A DNA stretch of 64,000 nucleotides from CAYIHX01 sp964363305 (GTDB lineage Bacteria > Bdellovibrionota > UBA1018). A program made the position numbers and the translations under genes. A model generated the notes under the pieces. It was given only the letters and a program-made list of their open reading frames with translations, was not told the DNA's origin and ran no database searches. The DNA is taken from NCBI GenBank assembly GCA_964363305.1, contig CAYIHX010000008.1:1-64000 (forward strand), in the 5' to 3' direction. This document shows, piece by piece, positions 1 through 8,742 of this stretch. Positions within the stretch are counted from its first letter, which is position 1, and each line of letters starts with the position of its first letter.

Positions 1-245
1 CTGCATAAGAAAAATTTCCGACCAACTTGACCTCCGCGCCACGGCGATGCACGCCGCGCCCGCGCCGTCACCCGCGCCGTCACCCGCGCCGTCACCCGCG
101 CCGCCGCGTGGCGCACTGCGGCCCGCGCTGAGTTCTTCGCCGCCGCGTTCGGTGAGTTTCGCCGCACGCAAATCACGACCCGCTCACCCCTCCCAGGCCG
201 ACGGGCCTGGTTGTTCCCTCTGCGACGTTGGCTGCGAGACCCGAG
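1..245 (+). repeat. Dispersed repeat, copy A (cut by the window edge)
   Basis: No gene is supported here. The first 18 bases (CTGCATAAGAAAAATTTC) are identical to the reverse complement of 29416-29433. Further in, stretches such as GCGCCGCCGCGTGGCGC and TCCCAGGCCGACG, and the overall order, recur in the reverse complement of 29130-29433. The second copy sits directly upstream of an HNH endonuclease gene. By analogy this copy may lie upstream of another such gene, on the minus strand beyond the left edge; that is inference. A reading frame at 47-331 exists only because the repeat is GC-rich. Confidence 0.75.
62..97. repeat. Three 12-bp tandem units inside repeat copy A
   Basis: Three exact consecutive copies of GCGCCGTCACCC are followed by a fourth that degenerates after GCGCCG. 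They are absent from the other repeat copy at 29.1-29.4 kb, so they are a local expansion (replication slippage). There are no spacers, so this is not a CRISPR. Confidence 0.85.
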
Positions 246-386
246 AAATAACTCAAGGGCGAAACAAGGGGTCCGTGAAAATGGCGATATCCTGGGGCAC
301 TGGCGGACTCTTGTTTTTCGGTTTACCGTGAACAGGTCCCCGCTGCATGTGACGAATTTTCAACCCCTCAAGGACGAGGAGATACG

Positions 387-1454
387 ATGCTGATTCTAGG
401 AATGCTTTTAGCGATCACGGCGCCCCACCTCTCGAGGGCCGACGAGAATGTCCGGCCCGCCGCCGAGTTGCTCCGCGAAGGGTATCTTCCGGTCGAGGTC
501 GCCCCTCTTTCCGTCGCCGACCGATCCTGGCGTTACGCTCCTCACAAGTTGGAGTGGCCGATCGCGTTCCGTGCGCTCGGGAACGTGATGGCGCAGTTTC
601 AGCCCTTCGGCTATCCCCCGTATTTTCATGGGGGGATCGACGTGGTCACGAGTCCCGCCCGCGAGCTTCATGCCACCGTCGAAGGGCGGCTCGAGGCCGG
701 TCACTACGGCTACTCCAATCAGCCGGACGGAAGTCTGCTCAAGCATTGGCGGCCCTGGCCTCAGGATGGGAACCCCACGTATTTCGAGCTGGCCGTGATC
801 AACGACGATGGTGTGCGGTTTGAGTATCATCATGTGGATCGTGAGCGCCTTCCGCAGGCAATCATTGCCAAGCTGGATCGAGGGAATTCACGCGTCGTCA
901 TCGGCGAGCTGCTCGGCCATCCGGTCGAATTCGGGCAGAATTACGATCACATTCATTACAACATTCGGTTTGCCGACGGTACGGTCGTCAACCCCGAGTT
1001 CGCCTCGAAACCGATTCCGGATCATCAACTGCCCACCGTGGTTGAGAGCATGGCCGTCGCGCGCGATGGCAGCACGCGCCCATTGACCGCGGAGCTTTCG
1101 GAGCTACCGGCGGAGTTTGTCGTCGTCACGTTTGATACCCGCGAGTCCAGTCCGTATCAGCACCCGCCGAGCCGGGCGAGCATTCGGTTTGAGAACGGCG
1201 CTCAAGCGCAGTGGGATTTTCGACAGAGCCTGACGCGGGAGGATGGATCTTTTCCTCCCCTGACCGAGGTTTTTGCCTCCAGTATTCGTGCGCCGAGCGG
1301 TCGCACCTACACCACCGATGGCGGATACGGCACCGGGCAGTCGGTGATTCGCCTTAAGACGCCTCCAGGTGCGCACGGGGCCTTCACGATCGAACTCGAA
1401 GACGCCGCCGGAAATATTTCTCGGACTCAGGGACGGGTTCGTTCGAGAATCTGA
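387..1454 (+). CDS. Secreted M23 (LytM-type) metallopeptidase
   Basis: 355 aa. ATG at 387 follows the Shine-Dalgarno AGGAG. Residues 1-18 look like a short signal peptide ending around LSRA. The M23 zinc ligands are visible: HGGID (H81, D85) and HIH (H188, H190), with an extra YHHVD at 148-151. M23 enzymes cleave peptidoglycan cross-bridges or act as amidase activators in the periplasm. After about residue 215 comes a beta-rich C-terminal half with no family I recognise. The gene is monocistronic and its 3' end overlaps the convergent 1017-aa gene by 28 bp. Metallopeptidase assignment is firm; whether it cleaves the organism's own wall or prey or other substrates is unknown. Confidence 0.8.
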   Translation: MLILGMLLAITAPHLSRADENVRPAAELLREGYLPVEVAPLSVADRSWRYAPHKLEWPIAFRALGNVMAQFQPFGYPPYFHGGIDVVTSPARELHATVEGRLEAGHYGYSNQPDGSLLKHWRPWPQDGNPTYFELAVINDDGVRFEYHHVDRERLPQAIIAKLDRGNSRVVIGELLGHPVEFGQNYDHIHYNIRFADGTVVNPEFASKPIPDHQLPTVVESMAVARDGSTRPLTAELSELPAEFVVVTFDTRESSPYQHPPSRASIRFENGAQAQWDFRQSLTREDGSFPPLTEVFASSIRAPSGRTYTTDGGYGTGQSVIRLKTPPGAHGAFTIELEDAAGNISRTQGRVRSRI

Positions 1455-4400
1455 TCGAGAATCGCAATTCGGCCGGAATGTTCCGCGTGCGAAAGCAGGA
1501 TCTCGTGTGCGGCAGTTTCAGCCAGCTCGATCCGGCGGGGAAGTTTGAGGAAGTGCACGATCTCAGTCCACGTCGGGTGTTCGAGCAATGACGTCTGTGC
1601 CTCGAGGATGTCGAGGACGCGCGGGTTTTCGCTCATGAGCTGACTTTGGAACCCCGATTCACTCACGAAAAGCAGTCCCTTCGCCGCGACCGACTTCAAG
1701 CGCGTGATTCGGGTGATGGGCAGGTGCACTGGCATATTTCCCATGACCTCGACTTGCGGATGGGTGGTTGCCGAGACGAGTTCTTGCGCGGGAAGCACGC
1801 AGAGGAGCTCACGCCATTTGATATCGCCGGAGTCATTCACGAGGTGCCGCATGCGGCCGCGTGCCGCCGAAAGACGGGCTCGTGCCTGCGCCGAGAGGAC
1901 GAAAGCGGTCGTCCGCAGTTCAGCCGCAGCTGCGGGGGCCGACGATTGCTCAAGTCGGGGCACGAGGGCGGCCAGATCACGAGGCGCGAAGTCGAGGCGT
2001 TCAATGGCCGAGCGCCATTCGAGGGGAAGCCGTTCATTCGACCAAGTTCCCGGGTTTTGGATGGCGGCCACCAGGGACTTCGGAACCGGTATGAACTTGA
2101 CGACCTGTTCGCTGAGGTTCCACTTGTCTCCGCGACGCTCGGCGTGGTGGTCAATCCATTTTCTGACCGGCGTGGACCGCAGGTATTCCGCGAGCGGGGC
2201 CGTCCAATCGTCCGTCGGGCCGACGACTACGAGACCGCCGGAGCTGGGCGGAACATCCGGGGCGTTTTCGCCATTGCCGAGCACCTCGACGTGCAAAGTG
2301 CGGTGGTTCTGCGAGTCTTTACCGGCCCGCAACCAGATGGCGCCGCGAGAACGGGCCCCTTTTGGAAGCAGCGTGCCGCTTGCGGGGCGAACCGTGCAAA
2401 GCGTCGCAAGAGAAGTGCCGGATGCGCGCATGCGTTCAATCTCTGCAATCGCGTCGTGATCCGTCTGGGTGGGCCAGTGGTCGGCCCAATCTTTCTGCGG
2501 ACTCGCGCCCGCTTGCACGACGACGCGCCAGTGACCTCGAGTCTTGTTCTCGAGTCCGGATACGGCCGTGAAGACGTCACCGAGAAGTTGCTCGACTTCA
2601 ACATGGCTGGTGATCTGGCCGTGTACGATCACTCGATGGGGAGTGTGAAGCGGGCGGGCTTGATGGTCGATATCACGCTTGAAGACGTAACAGAACTTCG
2701 GGAACAGAGGGATGGGAGTCGTGATCCGGGATTTGACCTGAGAAAGATCGCATTCCGCGATCAGGCGGGCGCGATCGAGCATCCATCGCAGCACTTCCGT
2801 GCCGTCGTGAGCGCCGAGCGCTTCCTCGCGGAACCAGAGAAGGGATGCGCCGGGCCTGAGCTTCGCAATCGCGACGGCAGCCTGGAGGTTTCCGAGCGTG
2901 GCACCCGGCTCTCGAAGTTTTTTCAGGTAGGCGATGCCATCTACCTGAGCCCTCAGTCTCTGGCTCTCGGCCGAGCGGCCATTCATGCGCAAGGAGCGCT
3001 CTTCGAAGATAATGGCCAGATCGCACGCATCCATCTCGCCGACTCGAGAGAGCGCCGAGGGCTTCACTGAACTCAGAGAAAGACTGAGCTGGTCTCGTGG
3101 GTGCACCTCGAGGCCGGTTCCTTGCGTCCAGAGTGCCGGTGCGGCCGGGCCAGACCAAAGCTCGGCAAGCTCAGCCGAAAGAAGTTGAAAGGGATGGTTC
3201 TCGAGCGCGGCCCATTGCAGTCCTGCCGGGGCGTGGCGAGCGACTCGTCCATCGCGGAGCGTGGGACAGAAGACGGTTTTTGCGCGTTTTACAATTCCCT
3301 GGTCCGCTCGCGGCTCAAAGCCGATCCGAGCGGCGCCTTTCCATAGCTCACTGAAGAAGCGCGGATCGTAGCCTCGCAGCTCTGGCCATTCTGGCGCCGC
3401 CTCGCGCAGATGCCCGAAGAGCGTTGCCAGGAGTTCTGGTCCCTCAGATGCTAAGGAGAGGGATTCAAGGGCCTTCCAGATCTGCGCACAAACTGCGGAA
3501 GGAGGGCAGTACCAGGCGTAGATGTTTTGCCGCGTGAGCTGCCAGCCCTCGCGATCCAGGGGCGCGAACTTTCGAAGGGTATCACTGAGAACCCAGTTCA
3601 TTTCGGTGAGGTCTTTGGCCTTCATCGGACGAAGACCTCGGTCTGACCAGACCTTGAGGATGAGGACCTGAGCTAAAGCGATGAGCGAGACTTCTTCGAC
3701 ATAGGATCGAAGCGCACGAGCTCGGGCGGGTGAAGCGGGGCGATCGATCCAGGCCTGAAGGATGGAGCGATCATCGTTGAGCGGAGATCCATCCGTCGTA
3801 GAAGAGGGCACGCTCGCGAGCAGCTCGAGGTACCGAAGGACGGATTCGCGCCGACTGCGATTGAGGGCAGTCAGCTTGGTCAGGTTGCTCTCGAGATCAG
3901 ACCGGATCAATCGGGCCAGACTGGCCAAAGTCGCGAAACAGGAGGGTAGATTCGATTGGAGAGGCGTGGGACGAGGCGCTTCTTCCGGTGGAGGAGCAGG
4001 AAGAGGTTCAGTCACGGTCGCCTCGGCCGAGCGTGTGAGCACGGAGGGAATCCAAGCCGTTTCGCCCGTTCCAGTTTTGAGGACTTGCCCCACGGGCGGC
4101 GCCGACGGAGGGGGCGGGAAACGAAAGGCCGCAGGAGCGGCTGCTTCGAGGGCGATCCAAGAGGTCATTCGATGATCGGCACTGACCGGTGCAAAGCGTC
4201 GTGAGGCGTGACCCAGAAAGTGATGATCCAGGAAGCTTGTCGTGGGAGCGCGAGGCAGACCGTTGGAAGTCGGCTGAGGCGGTTCGAGGGCGCGGGAATG
4301 TTGGATCGGCCGCGCCAACTCGTTCTTGGACAAAAATGAGGAGAGAGAGCGACGATCGAGCGTCAAAATCTCTCCGAGGTTCTCGTTCTTGAGAACCGTT

Positions 4401-4480
4401 TCGCTGTCACTGAAGTACCCCCCTGGAAAAGAAGAAGAAGGTAACCGCACTCTTTTGTATCTGGCGAGAGGAAAACGCAT
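1427..4480 (-). CDS. Large protein of unknown function, faint adenine-methyltransferase-like layout
   Basis: 1017 aa, with no signal peptide or membrane segment. Residues about 1-190 are Pro/Ala-rich and low complexity; the remainder is helical and globular. I do not recognise a family with certainty. Two stretches recall N6-adenine methyltransferases of restriction systems: LLWFREEALG followed by RARLIAECDL and FCYVFKRD resembles the part after motif IV, and the C-terminal FIPVPKSL segment resembles their target-recognition domains. However, no NPPY/DPPY tetrad and no SAM-binding Gly loop is seen, so catalysis is not supported. It is the only member of its transcription unit, and the next gene is divergent. 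Confidence 0.6.
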   Translation of the reverse strand: MRFPLARYKRVRLPSSSFPGGYFSDSETVLKNENLGEILTLDRRSLSSFLSKNELARPIQHSRALEPPQPTSNGLPRAPTTSFLDHHFLGHASRRFAPVSADHRMTSWIALEAAAPAAFRFPPPPSAPPVGQVLKTGTGETAWIPSVLTRSAEATVTEPLPAPPPEEAPRPTPLQSNLPSCFATLASLARLIRSDLESNLTKLTALNRSRRESVLRYLELLASVPSSTTDGSPLNDDRSILQAWIDRPASPARARALRSYVEEVSLIALAQVLILKVWSDRGLRPMKAKDLTEMNWVLSDTLRKFAPLDREGWQLTRQNIYAWYCPPSAVCAQIWKALESLSLASEGPELLATLFGHLREAAPEWPELRGYDPRFFSELWKGAARIGFEPRADQGIVKRAKTVFCPTLRDGRVARHAPAGLQWAALENHPFQLLSAELAELWSGPAAPALWTQGTGLEVHPRDQLSLSLSSVKPSALSRVGEMDACDLAIIFEERSLRMNGRSAESQRLRAQVDGIAYLKKLREPGATLGNLQAAVAIAKLRPGASLLWFREEALGAHDGTEVLRWMLDRARLIAECDLSQVKSRITTPIPLFPKFCYVFKRDIDHQARPLHTPHRVIVHGQITSHVEVEQLLGDVFTAVSGLENKTRGHWRVVVQAGASPQKDWADHWPTQTDHDAIAEIERMRASGTSLATLCTVRPASGTLLPKGARSRGAIWLRAGKDSQNHRTLHVEVLGNGENAPDVPPSSGGLVVVGPTDDWTAPLAEYLRSTPVRKWIDHHAERRGDKWNLSEQVVKFIPVPKSLVAAIQNPGTWSNERLPLEWRSAIERLDFAPRDLAALVPRLEQSSAPAAAAELRTTAFVLSAQARARLSAARGRMRHLVNDSGDIKWRELLCVLPAQELVSATTHPQVEVMGNMPVHLPITRITRLKSVAAKGLLFVSESGFQSQLMSENPRVLDILEAQTSLLEHPTWTEIVHFLKLPRRIELAETAAHEILLSHAEHSGRIAILDQILERTRP

Positions 4481-4594
4481 GACGCCTGGGGTGAATGCGT
4501 CGTGTTAGATGGTTTTTTTGAGACAGAGCTTAACTTCGACGCAAAGTCGCCGATCAGACAGGTGCAGGGCGCATCCGACCCAGAGGGAATAACT

Positions 4595-5095
4595 ATGGTA
4601 CCGGCTCTTGAAGCGAAAGCTGTGACGCAGGAACAAGACGAGATCGATGAAATCATGCGGGAAATCAAAAACCTGCAGGAGAGCATCTCTGATGTCCAGG
4701 CACGGGAGCCGGCGGCTCCCTCCTTAAAGGTCGTGCCCGCGGTTTCGGGGTCAGACGAGCCTAGTCTCGAAGAGACCATGGCGACGATGAAGGCGGATCC
4801 GGAAGTGAGGACTCTTTTGGACGATGATCCGACTGAGGGGGTCAACGCTGATACCATGAGTCTCACCTCTGAGGAGGAAGAGCTTGCTGCCGCGGTCGGG
4901 GACTTTTCGGAGGAGGCTGCCGAGGACGGCAGCCTTTCCATGGTGCTCAGCGGAAAAATGTCGCTGAAGTTGAAGTATGCCTTCGGTGGAAATGAAGTGA
5001 CGGTTCGTTTCTCGGACAACTCGTTGATCGTCTCTTTGACCGATGGTACGGAGATGAAGATCCCGCTCAAGCACGGCGGGCGTTCGAAATCCTAA
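4595..5095 (+). CDS. Conserved acidic hypothetical protein upstream of rsmD
   Basis: About 166 aa from ATG 4595, chosen because GAGGGA lies six bases upstream. The frame is open further upstream to a GTG at 4502, which would give 197 aa. Residues 1-40 are charged and helical (possible coiled coil around EQDEIDEIMREI). The middle is strongly acidic, and the last about 45 residues form a compact beta-rich tail (KLKYAFGGNEVTVRFSDNS) that looks like a small folded domain. No family is recognised. It ends 12 bp before rsmD and so probably heads the rsmD-coaD-aminotransferase operon. Confidence 0.7.
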   Translation: MVPALEAKAVTQEQDEIDEIMREIKNLQESISDVQAREPAAPSLKVVPAVSGSDEPSLEETMATMKADPEVRTLLDDDPTEGVNADTMSLTSEEEELAAAVGDFSEEAAEDGSLSMVLSGKMSLKLKYAFGGNEVTVRFSDNSLIVSLTDGTEMKIPLKHGGRSKS

Positions 5096-5107
5096 GGATG
5101 TATCCCC

Positions 5108-5680
5108 ATGTTGCGACTGTCGGGAGGAAAATTCCGCGGTCGCCTTCTTCGAGTTCCTCCTTCCCGTGGGAAGAACGAGGTACGCCCCTCGAAAGCCATG
5201 CTGAGGCAGGCCCTGTTTAATTCGATCCAAATGTCGGTGCCGGACGCTCGCGTGCTCGACCTGTTTGCAGGCTCGGGAAGCCTGGGCTTGGAGGCCCTGT
5301 CTCGCGGAGCCTCCGCCGTCACGGCGGTTGAGAACCATCGCGTTTCGATCCAGGTGATCCAGGATAATGTGAAGGCCCTCGGCGTGGGTACCGACCTCAC
5401 GATTTTGCCTCTTTCCGTGGATCGCGCCTGGTCGGAGATTCTTCGTACAGGTCCTTACGATCTGGTCCTGGCTGACCCGCCCTATGCCGACGGTTGGGAG
5501 CTTCGGTTGTTGGAAGAAGCTCCTTGGGCTGAGCTGCTCGGGCCGGAGGGCCTTTTCGTGCTCGAGTGGGGCGTGGTGAAGTCGAAATTCGAGTCGCTCC
5601 CGGAAGAAACCCCGTTTCTTGTCAAAATCCGCGAGAAACTCTATGGTGACAGTGGACTCACGACCTACCGAAAAAAATGA
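5108..5680 (+). CDS. rsmD: 16S rRNA (guanine(966)-N2)-methyltransferase RsmD
   Basis: 190 aa, the usual family length. It transfers a methyl group from SAM to N2 of G966 of 16S rRNA during 30S assembly. Visible motifs are the N-terminal GGKFRGR, the RsmD signature RPSKAMLRQALFN, the SAM-binding DLFAGSGSLGLEALSRGA (about 48-65) and the catalytic tetrad DPPY (about 126-129). It is followed 10 bp later by coaD, an rsmD-coaD order common in bacteria. Confidence 0.96.
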   Translation: MLRLSGGKFRGRLLRVPPSRGKNEVRPSKAMLRQALFNSIQMSVPDARVLDLFAGSGSLGLEALSRGASAVTAVENHRVSIQVIQDNVKALGVGTDLTILPLSVDRAWSEILRTGPYDLVLADPPYADGWELRLLEEAPWAELLGPEGLFVLEWGVVKSKFESLPEETPFLVKIREKLYGDSGLTTYRKK

Positions 5681-5690
5681 GATTCTCACG

Positions 5691-6200
5691 ATGAAAGCAA
5701 AAGGTTTGCGGGCGATCTACCCTGGTTCTTTCGACCCGATCACCAACGGGCATCTGGATATTTTGGACCGCTCACTGGAGCTTTTCTCCGAAGTGGTGAT
5801 CGTAGTGGCCGGTACGGGGAAGAAGGAGCCGCTTTTCACGCCGGATGAGCGAATCGAACTCATCCGCGAAGTGGTGAAAGATCGGCCGAATGTGCGAGTG
5901 GAGCGCTGGTCGGGCTTGATCATGGAATACGCGGAAAAGCATGACATCTCGGCCGTGATTCGCGGACTCCGCGCCGCCAGCGACTTCGAGTATGAATTCA
6001 TGATGGCGAGCATGAATAAAGAGATCAACCCGAGGGTGGAAACTCTTTTCATGATGACGGCCCAACATCTTTTCTTTGTCAGCTCATCGATGATCAAGGA
6101 GCTTTTTCACTACGGCGGCGACATGTCCGCCTATGTTCCGAAGGCTGTGATGGCGGGGCTGAAAGAGAAAATTCCAAGGAGACAGCGAAATGCCCCCTGA
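5691..6200 (+). CDS. coaD: Phosphopantetheine adenylyltransferase (CoA biosynthesis)
   Basis: 169 aa from ATG 5691; the frame is open to 5619, but homologues begin just before AIYPGSFDP. It adenylylates 4'-phosphopantetheine to dephospho-CoA in the cytoplasm. The nucleotidyltransferase signature is YPGSFDPITNGHLD (TxGH variant NGH), with the second motif FVSSSMIKEL near residue 125 in place of the usual ISSTxVRE. The stop overlaps the start of the downstream aminotransferase by 11 bp, indicating co-translation. Confidence 0.96.
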   Translation: MKAKGLRAIYPGSFDPITNGHLDILDRSLELFSEVVIVVAGTGKKEPLFTPDERIELIREVVKDRPNVRVERWSGLIMEYAEKHDISAVIRGLRAASDFEYEFMMASMNKEINPRVETLFMMTAQHLFFVSSSMIKELFHYGGDMSAYVPKAVMAGLKEKIPRRQRNAP

Positions 6201-7404
6201 GTTGAAGAAGCTCGCCCAACGGCTGGATGGTGTTTCCGAGAGCGCAACTTTGAAGCTGAACGCGCTCGTTCAGCAACTCAAGGCGCGGGGTGAGGACGTC
6301 ATCAATCTTACGGCGGGCGAGCCTGATTTCGGCGTCCAAGAGGCGGCGAACGAGGCGGTCCGGACGGCGCTTCTTCAAAAAAAATCGAAGTATACGCCTG
6401 TGGCGGGTATTCCGGAGTTGCGTGCGGCCGTGGCGGAGAAGACGAATCGTCAGCAGCCTGCCCTCGCGGCGAAGGAGCCCTGGAAGCCAGCGGATGTCGT
6501 CGTGTCGAACGGCGGGAAGCAAGTGATCTTCAATGCGCTTCAGGCGCTCGTAAACCCGGGCGACCGGGTTCTCATTCCGTCTCCCTACTGGCTGAGCTAC
6601 CCCGAGATGACGAAGCTCGCCGGCGGGACCCCGGTGGTGCTTCCGACGAAAATCGAAAACGGTTACGTGCTGAGCCCGGAGCTTTTACGCAAGGAGCTCG
6701 CAGCCGGAGGCGCACGGGTCTTGATCTTGAATTCCCCTTCGAATCCCACCGGCGCGATGTATCGTCGAGAACAGCTGGCCGCGATCGGCGAGGTGATCGC
6801 TCGGGCGCCCGGTGCGGAGCGGCTCGTCGTGATCAGCGATGAGATCTACGATCGCATCTGTTTTGGCGAGGTTCCCTTTACGTCGTTTCTCGATGCCTGC
6901 CCTGAGCTTCGCGATCGCGTGATCACCGTGAACGGGATGTCGAAGAGTCATGCCATGACTGGCTGGCGAGTGGGCTGGTCGGTCGCCGCGCCTTGGATCA
7001 CTCAGGCGCTGATCACGCTGCAGGGTCAGAGCACCTCGGGCATCAATGCATTGGCGCAGGCGGCGTCGGTGAGTTCGTTGGCCTTGCCGGAGGCCCAGTT
7101 CGCCGAGCAGGTGTCAGCTTACCGGCGTCGACGGGATCTGCTGATTTCTCTTTTGGCCAAGAACCCGGCCTACGAGGTTTTCAAGCCTCAGGGGGCTTTC
7201 TACCTCTGGGTCGGAGTGGGTAAGCTTCTGAAATCCGGCGAAGATTCGATGGGTTTTTGCGAGCGGCTTCTCGAGACGGCGCGTGTGGCTGCGGTACCTG
7301 GCACTCCCTTCGGCGCGCCGAACTTTATTCGGCTGAGTTTCGCGACCGACGAAGCGACCCTGGAGCGCGCCGCGCAGCGCCTGGGGTCAGGCTCCAAATC
7401 TTAA
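6190..7404 (+). CDS. Class I PLP aminotransferase (aspartate aminotransferase-like, I-gamma)
   Basis: 404 aa. Fold-type I PLP enzyme that transfers an amino group between an amino acid (probably aspartate) and 2-oxoglutarate. Motifs: LTAGEPDF near residue 40, NSPSNPTG (about 180-187), SDEIYD (about 216), and the PLP lysine in NGMSKSHAMTGWRVGW (about 246). The last residues, SGSKS-stop, are encoded by the end of an inverted repeat (7383-7510) that begins inside the gene, so the native C-terminus has been replaced. The substrate cannot be fixed from sequence alone. Confidence 0.9.
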   Translation: MPPELKKLAQRLDGVSESATLKLNALVQQLKARGEDVINLTAGEPDFGVQEAANEAVRTALLQKKSKYTPVAGIPELRAAVAEKTNRQQPALAAKEPWKPADVVVSNGGKQVIFNALQALVNPGDRVLIPSPYWLSYPEMTKLAGGTPVVLPTKIENGYVLSPELLRKELAAGGARVLILNSPSNPTGAMYRREQLAAIGEVIARAPGAERLVVISDEIYDRICFGEVPFTSFLDACPELRDRVITVNGMSKSHAMTGWRVGWSVAAPWITQALITLQGQSTSGINALAQAASVSSLALPEAQFAEQVSAYRRRRDLLISLLAKNPAYEVFKPQGAFYLWVGVGKLLKSGEDSMGFCERLLETARVAAVPGTPFGAPNFIRLSFATDEATLERAAQRLGSGSKS

Positions 7405-7510
7405 GACGGTTAACAATCCGGCAATGGGGCCNNNNNNNNNNAGAACAATCCCCTCCATCGCGCCCCCCGCGTGTTTTTTAAGCGTTTTTTTTTTTTTGGA
7501 GCCTGACCCC
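7383..7510. repeat. Inverted-repeat element interrupted by an assembly gap (family A)
   Basis: The terminal 16 bases GGGGTCAGGCTCCAAA (7383-7398) return as an exact reverse complement at 7495-7510. The left side continues TCTTAAGACGGTTAAC, the same layout as the perfect palindrome at 9793-9899. The interior contains ten Ns (7432-7441) and a run of Ts ending at 7497. The gap is probably a consequence of the hairpin blocking sequencing or assembly. It supplies the stop codon of the aminotransferase gene. Confidence 0.75.
7432..7441. other. Ten-N scaffold gap
   Basis: Ten undetermined bases inside the family-A inverted repeat. The true gap length is unknown. Confidence 0.99.
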
Positions 7511-7560
7511 GCAGAAATTGCCGAGTGCGCGCAGTCGCCTGATGTCTCAGACTGAAGGGG

Positions 7561-8598
7561 ATGAGGACTCTCTTCGTTCTCGCTCTTCTTTTGTCCTGCG
7601 CGGCTTGCGCGCCCCCTAGTTACGATCTCTCCTCGCTCGAGGGCCGTGCGGCTATTCTCGCTCGCACTCGCGGTTATCTGGATAACCGCGACTGTACCGC
7701 TGCCATCTCGAGCATCGAGGGGTTATACAATAGTGAGAGCACGAATAACGAGGTCCGATTGCTGCGCGCGTCGGCACATGGATGCAACGCGGGCCTTGAG
7801 AACTTTCTCCAGTTCTTGGCCGACCTGATCACCAAGGATCTCGTCGGGGGGGCGCTGTGGGCCAGCTTGTGCGAGCTTTTTCATTACGACGATGCGGACC
7901 AGACCGGGCGGCGAATTGCGTCGAGCTGGTTCGCCATCGATTCGTTGCAAGCGAGTATCCGTGAAGGGACCGTTATTCTGCCGATTGATCGTGTGTCGGT
8001 GGATGACTGGAATCTCGCCTCGCTCGTGGCTTCCGATCGAACGAGCGATTCGAATAGCTATCTGATGTTCATTACGATGGCGAGCATCGGAAATATGGAG
8101 ACCCACTATGGGGATCCGGATCCGACGACCTTTCGGCAAGGTCAGGCGCTCGGGGCGACGGCGGCGAATCCGCAGGGCTGGTCGGTGGCGACGGCGGTGA
8201 ACTCGAGTTCGGACGAGGCAGCGTGCGCCTATGCCGCGGGCGTATTGAACATGCTCGATGCGATTCATGCCGCATCGTCCACGATGCCTACGGCCGTGGC
8301 GTCCACGCTTTCTCAGATTGAAACGACTTTTTCGACCGCGATCGGGGAGGCATGCGAAGCCGGATGTATCGGCTCGGGCGGTGGCCCGGTCACCGTGTCT
8401 GGCTATGCGATGACTCCAAACAGCGGTTGCGCCATAGCCGCCGGAGAATGCCAGACTCAGAACGGTCGCCCCTGTCCACGCAAGTTGCGAGACCGAAGGA
8501 GTTGCCTGGGTTTGATCACCGATAAAAATTCATGTGCCGCTGCCGGGCTGATTCAGGTCATCAACGAGCATCCGATTTTGGGGTGGCAGGGGCCATGA
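7561..8598 (+). CDS. Putative lipoprotein of unknown function
   Basis: 345 aa. ATG 7561 follows GAAGGGG closely. The N-terminus is a lipoprotein signal with lipobox LLSC (C13; C16 is a second candidate). The mature part is rich in Ala, Ser and Cys and has helical repeats that resemble a TPR-type solenoid around residues 30-130 (DNRDCTAAISSIEGLYNSES). The C-terminal 70 residues hold eight Cys, suggesting disulfides in an extracytoplasmic domain. No family is recognised. It lies between two inverted-repeat elements. Confidence 0.75.
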   Translation: MRTLFVLALLLSCAACAPPSYDLSSLEGRAAILARTRGYLDNRDCTAAISSIEGLYNSESTNNEVRLLRASAHGCNAGLENFLQFLADLITKDLVGGALWASLCELFHYDDADQTGRRIASSWFAIDSLQASIREGTVILPIDRVSVDDWNLASLVASDRTSDSNSYLMFITMASIGNMETHYGDPDPTTFRQGQALGATAANPQGWSVATAVNSSSDEAACAYAAGVLNMLDAIHAASSTMPTAVASTLSQIETTFSTAIGEACEAGCIGSGGGPVTVSGYAMTPNSGCAIAAGECQTQNGRPCPRKLRDRRSCLGLITDKNSCAAAGLIQVINEHPILGWQGP

Positions 8599-8608
8599 AG
8601 AAGCGCTT

Positions 8609-8742
8609 TCAAGGTGGCCCGCCTGGGGGAAAAAACAGAGCGGAAAAGACATGGCCATCCTGGCCTTCCTTCGAACTCGGGGACCGTCCTGGCGAAGGAA
8701 GTCTTTTCCGCTCTGTTTTTTCCCCCAGGCGGGCCACCTTGA
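8609..8742. repeat. Perfect 42-bp inverted repeat with 50-bp loop
   Basis: Arms 8609-8650 and 8701-8742 are exact reverse complements, starting TCAAGGTGGCCCGCCTGGGG. The loop has a further short inversion (TTCCTTCG ... CGAAGGAA). The element separates a lipoprotein gene from an outer-membrane-protein gene and contains the probable TTG start codon of the latter. Confidence 0.95.

Noticed and set aside
62..97. Possible CRISPR-like repeats
   Set aside because: Three contiguous 12-bp units with no spacers; simple tandem repeat.
47..331. 94-aa ORF with APSP repeats
   Set aside because: It lies within the dispersed repeat, and the similar ORF in copy B is on the opposite strand and broken; no coding evidence.
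1646..3070. 474-aa ORF on the plus strand
   Set aside because: Antisense to the 1017-aa gene; Arg-rich shadow without start signal or recognisable motif.
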